Assembly: GCA_900550735.1 (NCBI GenBank)
Contig: URTD01000097.1
Coordinates: forward strand, 1 to 7,076
Source: an uncultured Collinsella sp.
Lineage (GTDB): Bacteria; Actinomycetota; Coriobacteriia; Coriobacteriales; Coriobacteriaceae
DNA length: 7,076 nucleotides
Direction: 5' to 3'
How positions within the stretch are numbered: the stretch's first letter is position 1; each line of letters begins with the position of its first letter. Shown here piece after piece: positions 1-5,446 of this stretch. Both the position numbers and the translations under genes were made by a program. The notes under the pieces are model-generated. The model did no database searches. It was not told where the DNA came from and worked only from the letters and a program-made list of their open reading frames with translations.

Positions 1-517
1 CCTCGGCGTCCTTCTTCTCCTTGAGCACGGTCTCCTGTGCGGCGATCTGGTCGAGCAGCGAACGGAAACGCGAACCGGAGTCGGAAGCGGGAACGGCGCG
101 GCGCTGGGCCTCGCGGGCAGCCTCCTCCTTCTCGCGGGCAAGGCGCTCCTGCTCGGCCTTCTTCTTGGCCTCGGCCTCGGCGCGGGCAGCCTCCTCGGCA
201 GCCTGGGCTGCGGCAAACTGGCGACGCTCCTCCTCGCGGGCCTTCTCGGCGGCGATGCGCTCGCGCTCGGCCTCGGCGGCGCGAGCGGCCTCCTCGGCGG
301 CAGCTGCCTGCTCCTCGGCCTGCTTGGCGGCCTCGACTTCCTGGGCGCGGGCCTCGATCACCGAGGCGAGCTGCTTGCGGACCATGGCGACATAGGCGTC
401 CTCCAAGGTGGAGGAAGCGGACTTAGCGGGAATCTTCATATCGGCGAGATGACCCATCAGTTCCTTGGAGGTCATGCCGAACTCTTTGGCCAGGGTGGAC
501 ACACGGACTTTTGCCAT
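1..517 (-). CDS. infB: Translation initiation factor IF-2, N-terminal part (cut by window edge)
   Basis: IF-2 is the GTPase that brings formyl-Met-tRNA to the 30S subunit and promotes subunit joining. Only the first 172 codons are present; the gene runs off the left edge, so the GTPase domains are not visible. The protein opens MAKVRVSTLAKEFGMTSKEL and continues to about residue 50 in the IF2_N fold typical of bacterial IF-2. From about residue 55 to 140 it is an Ala/Glu/Lys/Arg-rich, highly charged helical linker, which is the usual low-complexity spacer of long IF-2 forms. The ATG at 515-517 is chosen because the IF2_N motif starts there and an AGGTG Shine-Dalgarno (525-529) lies 7 nt upstream. 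It follows nusA by 91 nt with no U-tailed terminator between, so it is probably co-transcribed with rimP and nusA. The identification is firm from the N-terminal domain plus the neighbourhood. Confidence 0.93.
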   Translation of the reverse strand, partial: MAKVRVSTLAKEFGMTSKELMGHLADMKIPAKSASSTLEDAYVAMVRKQLASVIEARAQEVEAAKQAEEQAAAAEEAARAAEAERERIAAEKAREEERRQFAAAQAAEEAARAEAEAKKKAEQERLAREKEEAAREAQRRAVPASDSGSRFRSLLDQIAAQETVLKEKKDAE

Positions 518-608
518 ATGACTTCACCTACCCTTTCTGGCACCTTGGGTGCCTAGAGACTGAACGAGCGTGAGAGACGCGCCAGGACCCACCCGGCGCG
601 ACCGCGCG
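518..608 (-). other. nusA-infB spacer with two short hairpins, no ylxR
   Basis: This 91-nt gap holds two perfect short inverted repeats: CGCGCC/GGCGCG at 578-583 and 595-600 (11-nt loop), and GGCACC/GGTGCC at 539-544 and 548-553 (3-nt loop). Neither is followed by a U-run in the minus-strand RNA, so I do not call a terminator. They could be processing or stabilising hairpins. In many actinobacteria and Firmicutes a small ylxR (DUF448) gene sits here; the gap is too short to hold one and no open frame resembling it is visible. Confidence 0.5.
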
Positions 609-1856
609 CTAGATCAGGTCCTCCGCATCATCGAAGGCGTCGGTGTCGTGGACACCGCAGAAACGGGAGCCGGGACGAGCCTGGTTGCGGCACTGGATGC
701 CGTCCTCGGACACGTACTCGCAGCGGCGGACGTCCTCGTCCTCCTCGTCACCGATCAGGTCGGCGGCGGGCTCCTCGTGAACGGGAACGTTCTTGAGGAT
801 GTCGGCGGCAAGGGTCTCGGACTTAATGTCGATGTGCCAGCCGGTCAGGCGCGCGGCGAGGCGGGCGTTCTGGCCCTCCTTGCCGATGGCGAGGGACAGC
901 TGGTCGTCGGGCACGATGACGCCGGCGTAGGCCTTCTCCTCGTCAATGAGGACGCGAGTGACCTTGGCGGGCGACAGGGCGTTGGCGACGTAGACGGCAG
1001 GATCGGCATCCCAAAGGATGACGTCGACGCGCTCGCCACGGAGCTCGCCCACGACAGCGCGAACACGGCTGCCCTTGGGGCCGACGCAGGCGCCCACGGG
1101 ATCCAGACGGTCGTCGAGCGAGTGGACGGCGACCTTGGAGCGCTGGCCGGGCTCGCGGGCGATCGACTTGATCTGAACGGTGCCCTCATAGATCTCGGGC
1201 ACCTCCTGCTCAAACAGACGACGCATGAGCTCGGGGTGGGTACGGGAGATGACAATCGGCGGACGGCTGTGCTCGCCACGAACCGGCTGCAGGTTGGAGT
1301 TGGGGTCGCGAACGTCGATGATCACGGCCTTGATGTGCTGGTTGTGCAGGTAGCGCTCGCCGGCGGGGCGCTCGTTGCGCTCCTCGGGGTAGCGGCGCAG
1401 GTCGAAGTGGGGCAGCTCGGCCTCGACGCCCTCGCGGATCTTGACGATCGTGAAGTCGGGTGTGGACTGCAGCACGGTACCGCTGATGAGGTCACCGATG
1501 CGGCCGGAGAACTCCTCGTAGATCTGCTCGCGGGCGGAGTTGCGCACGATGGCGTTGATCTCGGCCTTGGCGTGCTGGGCAGCGATGCGGCTCGTGTTCT
1601 TGGGGGTAACGTCGATCTCCTCGAACTCGGTGAAGTTGCCCTCCTCGTCCATGGAATCGTCGATCGGCTCCAGGCGGTAGACGTAGATCTTGCCGGTGGT
1701 GCGGTCGATGGTCACCTTGGCGCCCCACTCAAGATGCAGGATCTCGGCATAGCTCTTGGCGAGCGACTGCTCCAGGCGGTCGATCAGGTAGAGCTGGTCG
1801 ATGTGCTTCTCCTGGCAAAGCTCCATCAGGGCGGACATCATGTCGGATGCTGCCAT
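609..1856 (-). CDS. nusA: Transcription termination/antitermination factor NusA with Cys/His tail
   Basis: NusA binds RNA polymerase and nascent RNA and controls pausing, intrinsic termination and antitermination. The 415-residue product has the standard order: N-terminal polymerase-binding domain (about 1-120), S1 domain (about 121-185), KH1 with its GxxG loop as GPKG at 259-262, and KH2 with GKEG at 325-328 inside a highly conserved stretch (SLAIGKEGQNARLAARLTGW). An acidic linker (about 360-376) follows, then an extra tail with C379, C389, C400 and H403 in the pattern C-x9-C-x10-C-x2-H, which looks like a small zinc-binding module, then a short acidic end. Many actinobacterial NusA proteins stop soon after KH2, so this tail is notable. 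The ATG lies one base after the rimP stop codon, with a purine-rich GGAAGGA Shine-Dalgarno inside the end of rimP, indicating tight translational linkage. Confidence 0.97.
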   Translation of the reverse strand: MAASDMMSALMELCQEKHIDQLYLIDRLEQSLAKSYAEILHLEWGAKVTIDRTTGKIYVYRLEPIDDSMDEEGNFTEFEEIDVTPKNTSRIAAQHAKAEINAIVRNSAREQIYEEFSGRIGDLISGTVLQSTPDFTIVKIREGVEAELPHFDLRRYPEERNERPAGERYLHNQHIKAVIIDVRDPNSNLQPVRGEHSRPPIVISRTHPELMRRLFEQEVPEIYEGTVQIKSIAREPGQRSKVAVHSLDDRLDPVGACVGPKGSRVRAVVGELRGERVDVILWDADPAVYVANALSPAKVTRVLIDEEKAYAGVIVPDDQLSLAIGKEGQNARLAARLTGWHIDIKSETLAADILKNVPVHEEPAADLIGDEEDEDVRRCEYVSEDGIQCRNQARPGSRFCGVHDTDAFDDAEDLI

Positions 1857-1857
1857 C

Positions 1858-2352
1858 TTACTTTCCTTCCTTCGCGGGCTTGAAGTCGTAGGTGGGCTTC
1901 AACTTGCACTTTTTAACATCAGAAAAATCGAGAGTGACGGACTCGCCGTCCTCGAGCTCGAGGGTCACGTTCGTCTCGGTGGCGGCGGCAATCTTGCCGG
2001 CGTACTTGCGACGGCCCTCGGTGGCGGTGGAGGTGAGCTCGCAGTTCTCGCCCACAAAGCGGGCAAAGTCGCACGGGCGGCGCAGCGGGCGCGCCATACC
2101 CGGGCTCGACACCTCGAGCGTATAGCTCGAAGAGATGGGGTCGAGCTCCTCGATCACATCGCCGACCCACTTGGTGTTGGCCGTGACGTCGTTGAGCGAC
2201 AGGCTCTGACCCTCGGCACCCTCGATACGCACGCGCACGCAGGGGGCCTTGGTGGCACCCACGAGCTCGACGTCGACGATGTCGACATCGTGCTGGGGAG
2301 CGACGGCCTCGAGCGCGTCGATGATCGCCTGCTCGGTCTTGGTCTTGACCAT
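1858..2352 (-). CDS. rimP: Ribosome maturation factor RimP
   Basis: RimP binds the free 30S subunit and assists its late assembly. The 164-residue protein has the expected two-domain layout. The N-terminal alpha/beta domain (about 1-85) ends in the family signature around YTLEVSSPGMARPL (residues 77-90), and the C-terminal Sm-like beta domain (about 91-155) follows. The open frame extends upstream to 2565, but I choose the ATG at 2350-2352. It has a near-perfect GGAGGTG Shine-Dalgarno (2358-2364) 5 nt before it, and the extension would run through the leader terminator and promoter. The in-frame ATG at 2368-2370 lacks such a site. It is the first gene of the rimP-nusA-infB operon, a widely conserved arrangement. 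Expression is probably governed by the promoter and leader terminator just upstream. Confidence 0.96.
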   Translation of the reverse strand: MVKTKTEQAIIDALEAVAPQHDVDIVDVELVGATKAPCVRVRIEGAEGQSLSLNDVTANTKWVGDVIEELDPISSSYTLEVSSPGMARPLRRPCDFARFVGENCELTSTATEGRRKYAGKIAAATETNVTLELEDGESVTLDFSDVKKCKLKPTYDFKPAKEGK

Positions 2353-2357
2353 TGCGG

Positions 2358-2364
2358 CACCTCC
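2358..2364 (-). promoter_or_regulatory. rimP ribosome binding site
   Basis: GGAGGTG on the minus strand, 5 nt upstream of the ATG at 2350-2352. It decides the rimP start in favour of this ATG rather than the longer frame. It lies 8 nt beyond the U-run of the leader terminator, so readthrough transcripts are needed to include it. Confidence 0.85.
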
Positions 2365-2372
2365 ATCCATAC

Positions 2373-2405
2373 AAAAAAGAAGCGGGGCCGAAACCCCACT
2401 TCTTT
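2373..2405 (-). terminator. Intrinsic terminator in the rimP-nusA-infB leader (attenuator)
   Basis: The minus-strand RNA forms a 12-bp stem (arms 2394-2405 and 2376-2387) with a 6-nt loop (2388-2393), followed at once by a run of six U residues (2378-2373, three of them within the stem). The orientation is supported by one stem position (2383/2398) that is a G-U pair in minus-strand RNA but a C-A mismatch in plus-strand RNA, and by the U-run being on the minus side. It lies downstream of the likely rimP promoter and upstream of the rimP Shine-Dalgarno, so it can stop transcription before the operon. The leuS terminator is a separate hairpin further upstream. Confidence 0.85.
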
Positions 2406-2430
2406 CAATTACAACTTCATTTGCAAGCAA

Positions 2431-2459
2431 ACTATACCAATAGCTGCGGAAACGTGCAA
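2431..2459 (-). promoter_or_regulatory. Candidate sigma-70-type promoter for rimP-nusA-infB
   Basis: On the minus strand TTGCAC (2454-2459) is followed after exactly 17 nt by TATAGT (2431-2436), five of six bases matching the -10 consensus. Transcription would start near 2424, giving about 20 nt of RNA before the leader terminator hairpin. A perfect 5-bp inverted repeat TTTGC-AA-GCAAA (2420-2431) spans the likely start site; it could be an operator but may be chance. Confidence 0.6.
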
Positions 2460-2540
2460 GCACAGTACGAACCTGCAGGTCAGCGTGCGCACAGCTTCTC
2501 CATAAGAATAGGACAATTGGCCGAAGGCAACTAGGCAGAT

Positions 2541-2592
2541 ACATGCAAAACGAGGGACGACCCAACCGGACCGTCCCTCGTTTATTGCATGT
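2541..2592 (-). terminator. Terminator hairpin downstream of leuS
   Basis: A strong stem pairs 2551-2559 (CGAGGGACG) with 2572-2580 (CGTCCCTCG) around a 12-nt loop. It continues outward through A/T pairs, with a 2-nt bulge, into a second 8-bp stem, 2541-2548 with 2585-2592. In the leuS direction the core stem is preceded by A-rich sequence and followed by TTTT, so it can act as an intrinsic terminator about 20 nt past the leuS stop. The symmetry would allow some function in the other direction too. Confidence 0.75.
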
Positions 2593-2610
2593 CAGCTTTG
2601 CGCGCAGCGC

Positions 2611-5187
2611 TTACTTGACCACCAAGTTGACCAGCTTGCCGGGCACGCAGATGGCCTTGACGACCGTCTTGCCCTCGAGCCACTTGGCGACGGCGGCCTC
2701 GGCGGCAGCCTGCATATCCTCATTGGAGGCATCGCGGGCCACGTCGACGCGGCCGCGGACCTTACCGAGCACCTGGACGACAATCTGCACCGTGTCCTCA
2801 ACGGACTCGGCCAGGTCGAACTCGGGCCAGGCAGCGGTGTAGGCGTTACCCTCGCAGCCGAGGGCCTCGTGCCACAGCTCGTCGGCCCAAAACGGGCAGA
2901 TGGGCGCCAGGACGCTCACGATATCCTTAGCCACGCCGTAGCACAGCGCCTTGTCTCGGGAAGCGCCCTCAGTGGCATTGAGGTAAGCACTCGCCGCGTT
3001 GACGAGCTCCATGACGGCCGAGATGGCGGTGTTGAACTGGCCGCGATCGAAGTCCTCAGTGCACTTGGCGATGGTGCGGTGACGCTCGCGGTAGAGCTTC
3101 ATCGCAACCTCGTCGAGCACGGACTTATCGAAGGCCACGTTGGCGTCGCCGGACTGGACGAGCTGCCAAACGATACGCCAGGCGCGCTTGATGAAGCGGT
3201 TGGCGCCCTCAACGGCCTTGGGATCCCAGTCGAAGTCCTTCTCGGGCGGGGCGATAAACAGGATCGCCAAACGCATGGTGTCGGCGCCGTAGGGCTCGAT
3301 GACCGAGCTCGGAGGCACGACATTGCCCTTGGACTTGGACATGGTGTCGCCGTTCTCGTCCTTGACCATGCCCTGGCACAACAGGTTGGTGAAGGGCTCG
3401 TCCACGCTCAGCAGGCCCAGGTCACGCAGGGCCTTGGTAAAGAAGCGGCTGTAGAGCAGGTGCAGAATGGCGTGCTCGATGCCGCCGATGTAGTTATCGA
3501 CAGGCATCCAACGGTCGGCGGCCTCTCGGGAGAAGGGCAGCTCGGTGTTGTGAGGATCGGTATAGCGCAGGTAATACCAGCTGGAGCAGGTAAAGGTATC
3601 CATGGTATCGGTCTCGCGCTTGGCCGGGCGGCCGCAGACCGGGCAGGTGGTCTCATAGAACTCTTTGCACTCGGCGAGGGTCTCGCCTGCGCCCAGGTCC
3701 AGGTTCTCGGGCAGCGTCACCGGCAGCTGATCCTCGGGCACGGGCACAATGCCGCAATGCTCGCAGTGGATGGCCGGGATGGGGTTGCCCCAATAGCGCT
3801 GGCGGCTGATGAGCCAGTCGCGCAGACGGAACTCGACCTTGCGACGACCGCAGCCCATGGCCTCGAGGTCGGCCACGATCGCAGCCTCGCCCTCGGAGTG
3901 CTTGCCGCCGCGCATACCAGTGTACTTGCCCGACTGGACGAGCGTGCCCTCGGCAGCGTGAGCGCAATCCCAGTCGACGGTCTCGGCATGGAAGGTATCG
4001 ATGGTCTCGCCGCTGGCCTCGACGGCAGCGCGATCGTCATCGTCCAGGATGATCGGCACGATCGGCAGGTCGTACTTGCGGGCAAACTCAAAGTCGCGCT
4101 GGTCGCCGCAGGGCACGCCCATGACGGCGCCGGTGCCGTAGTCGGCAACGACATAATCGGCAACCCACACGGGGACCTTCTCGCCGTTGACGGGGTTTAC
4201 CACATAGCGGCCCGTGAAGGCACCGTGCTTCTCGAGGGTGCCCTGGGCACGCTCGACGGCAGAAATATGCTTGGAGTCCTCGACGATCTTGGTGACGGCA
4301 TCCTCGTACTCCGTGCCCTCGACGAGCTCGTGCAGGCCGGCGTACTCGGGAGCCAGGACAAAGAAGGAGACGCCAAAAAGGGTATCGGCACGCGTGGTGA
4401 AGACGGTGATCTTGCCCTCATCGCCCTCGATGGGCTCGCCATCCTGGTCGCACAGGGTAAAGTCGACCTCGGCGCCCTCGGAGCGACCGATCCAGTTGGC
4501 CTGCATCTGCTTGACGCGCTCGGGCCAGCCGGGGAGCTTCTCCAGATCGTCGAGCAGCTCCTGAGAGTACTCGGTGATCTTGAAGTACCATTGCTCAAGG
4601 TCGCGCTTCTCGGGCTCGGTGCCGCAGCGCCAGCACTTGCCCTCGGTGACCTGCTCGTTGGCCAGAACGGTCTTGCAGGTGGGGCACCAGTTGACCGGGT
4701 TCTTCTTGCGGTAGACCAGACCCTTTTCCCACAGCTTCTCAAAGATCCACTGACCCCAGCGGTAGTAGTCGGGGCTGCAGGTCTTGACCATGCGATCCAG
4801 ATCGTAGGAGAAGCCCATGCGCTTCATCGTGGTGAGCGCCTGGTCCATGTTCTTATACGTCCAGGCAGCAGCCTGCGTGTTGTGCTTAATAGCGGCGTTC
4901 TCGGCGGGCAGGCCAAAGGCGTCAAATCCGATGGGGTGCAGCACGTCGTAGCCGCGCATGCGGGCCTGACGGGCCATGGCATCGCCGATGGTATAGTTGC
5001 GCGCGTGGCCCATGTGCAGGTCGCCCGACGGATACGGGAACATCTTGAGCACATACTTCTTGGGCTTGCTGTCGTCGGTGTCGACGGCAAAGAGGTTGGA
5101 GTCCTCCCAGGCCTTCATCCACCTGGACTCAATGGCCTGCGCGTCGTAGACAGGAATCTCGTCCTTATGATCTGTGCAATCGCACAT
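2611..5187 (-). CDS. leuS: Leucyl-tRNA synthetase
   Basis: LeuRS is the cytoplasmic class I synthetase that attaches leucine to tRNA-Leu. The 858-residue length fits bacterial LeuRS. Visible landmarks are the HIGH-type motif HMGH at 58-61, a Cys quartet at 168/171/185/188 typical of the zinc-binding module, and the CP1 editing domain (about 225-425). A second Cys quartet (475/478/515/518) and the KMSKS-type motif TMSKS at 615-619 follow, then the anticodon-binding helical domain and a C-terminal domain from about 795. In the editing site, TTRADT (264-269) and Asp362 in PCGDQRD match, by identical spacing, E. coli Thr252 and Asp345, so proofreading is probably intact. The position before Asp362 is Gly rather than the His of E. 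coli. The ATG at 5185-5187 has an AGGAG site 5 nt upstream. It is probably monocistronic, flanked by terminators and preceded by a structured leader. Confidence 0.98.
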   Translation of the reverse strand: MCDCTDHKDEIPVYDAQAIESRWMKAWEDSNLFAVDTDDSKPKKYVLKMFPYPSGDLHMGHARNYTIGDAMARQARMRGYDVLHPIGFDAFGLPAENAAIKHNTQAAAWTYKNMDQALTTMKRMGFSYDLDRMVKTCSPDYYRWGQWIFEKLWEKGLVYRKKNPVNWCPTCKTVLANEQVTEGKCWRCGTEPEKRDLEQWYFKITEYSQELLDDLEKLPGWPERVKQMQANWIGRSEGAEVDFTLCDQDGEPIEGDEGKITVFTTRADTLFGVSFFVLAPEYAGLHELVEGTEYEDAVTKIVEDSKHISAVERAQGTLEKHGAFTGRYVVNPVNGEKVPVWVADYVVADYGTGAVMGVPCGDQRDFEFARKYDLPIVPIILDDDDRAAVEASGETIDTFHAETVDWDCAHAAEGTLVQSGKYTGMRGGKHSEGEAAIVADLEAMGCGRRKVEFRLRDWLISRQRYWGNPIPAIHCEHCGIVPVPEDQLPVTLPENLDLGAGETLAECKEFYETTCPVCGRPAKRETDTMDTFTCSSWYYLRYTDPHNTELPFSREAADRWMPVDNYIGGIEHAILHLLYSRFFTKALRDLGLLSVDEPFTNLLCQGMVKDENGDTMSKSKGNVVPPSSVIEPYGADTMRLAILFIAPPEKDFDWDPKAVEGANRFIKRAWRIVWQLVQSGDANVAFDKSVLDEVAMKLYRERHRTIAKCTEDFDRGQFNTAISAVMELVNAASAYLNATEGASRDKALCYGVAKDIVSVLAPICPFWADELWHEALGCEGNAYTAAWPEFDLAESVEDTVQIVVQVLGKVRGRVDVARDASNEDMQAAAEAAVAKWLEGKTVVKAICVPGKLVNLVVK

Positions 5188-5189
5188 AT

Positions 5190-5210
5190 CAGCTCCTTTA
5201 ATCTTAGCTG
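5190..5210 (-). promoter_or_regulatory. Small hairpin overlapping the leuS Shine-Dalgarno
   Basis: In minus-strand RNA CAGCT (5206-5210) can pair with AGCTG (5190-5194), leaving most of the AAAGGAG Shine-Dalgarno in the loop and its last two bases (5193-5194) in the stem. It abuts the base of the large leader structure at 5211, so the two could stack. Partial masking of the ribosome site is an inference; a 5-bp stem alone is weak. Confidence 0.35.
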
Positions 5211-5328
5211 GGGTCGGTCGGCTTAGCTTTATTCGCTACTGCGGACAGTCCTGCTCGCACGAAGGCCACATTAAGTGGCCTTCGGCTCGTGCGGAACTTG
5301 CAGCGAGCAAAGCCTAGCCGCCCGACCC
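5211..5328 (-). ncRNA. Large imperfect hairpin in the leuS leader
   Basis: This 118-nt stretch is an imperfect inverted repeat. In the lower stem 5211-5237 pairs with 5302-5328: 22 Watson-Crick pairs, two G-U pairs and three mismatches. A 3-nt bulge and a less ordered middle follow, then an apical 10-bp stem (5260-5269 with 5275-5284) closes on the loop ATTAA. The two G-U positions (5225/5314 and 5231/5308) would be A-C mismatches in plus-strand RNA, which favours a minus-strand transcript, the leuS leader. I do not recognise the family. The conserved T-box sequence is absent, there is no U-run, and no Leu-rich leader peptide is visible. Alternatives are a cis-acting regulator of leuS or a palindromic repeat inserted between genes. 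Confidence 0.55.
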
Positions 5329-5345
5329 TAGGGTTAACTTGGATG

Positions 5346-5354
5346 ATTCTAGCA
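5346..5354 (-). promoter_or_regulatory. Candidate leuS promoter (extended -10)
   Basis: The minus strand reads TGC-TAGAAT, an extended -10 with five of six consensus bases plus the upstream TG. There is no convincing -35 at 16-18 nt, where the preceding gene's terminator stem lies; extended -10 promoters can do without one. Start would be near 5339, giving a leader of about 150 nt before the leuS ATG. Confidence 0.5.
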
Positions 5355-5362
5355 AATACAAC

Positions 5363-5397
5363 AAGCGAGATGCCTGCGACTTGCGGGCATCTCGCTT
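5363..5397 (-). terminator. Terminator hairpin downstream of the IMP dehydrogenase gene
   Basis: A 12-bp perfect stem, 5363-5374 with 5386-5397, extends by three more pairs (one G-U) to a 5-nt loop at 5378-5382. In the direction of the IMP dehydrogenase gene the tail is T-rich but interrupted (GTTGTATTT). In the other direction it is TTTAT. It lies about 50 nt after the stop codon and separates this gene from leuS. Confidence 0.75.
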
Positions 5398-5446
5398 TAT
5401 CTAAATAACGTGGCTGAGAATCAACCTTTGATATGCAGCTCTTACC

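Noticed and set aside
1..426. Plus-strand Ser/Ala/Arg-rich open frames at the left end
   Set aside because: They are shadows of the Ala/Glu/Lys-rich IF-2 linker encoded on the minus strand.
570..1883. Long plus-strand open frame opposite nusA (437 codons)
   Set aside because: It is the antisense shadow of nusA. Its Val/Leu/Gly/Asp-rich, low-complexity translation is what GC-rich codons give on the opposite strand, and it has no recognisable domain.
1858..2565. Longer RimP start at 2563-2565
   Set aside because: The extra 71 codons run through the leader terminator and the promoter and resemble no RimP. The ATG at 2350-2352 has an excellent ribosome site and fits the family.
2869..5226. Very long plus-strand open frame opposite leuS (785 codons)
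   Set aside because: Also an antisense artefact of GC-rich third positions. LeuRS on the minus strand has every catalytic and editing motif, while this translation is repetitive in composition and matches no family.
5238..5273. Leader peptide inside the leuS leader (11 codons from an ATG in the apical loop)
   Set aside because: It has no Shine-Dalgarno and no leucine codons, so classic ribosome-stalling attenuation is not supported.
5188..5345. T-box riboswitch upstream of leuS
   Set aside because: The near-invariant T-box sequence (AGGGUGGNACCGCG type) is not present near the 3' end of the leader, and there is no terminator/antiterminator pair. The AGGGTCGG at the 5' end is a poor match in the wrong place.
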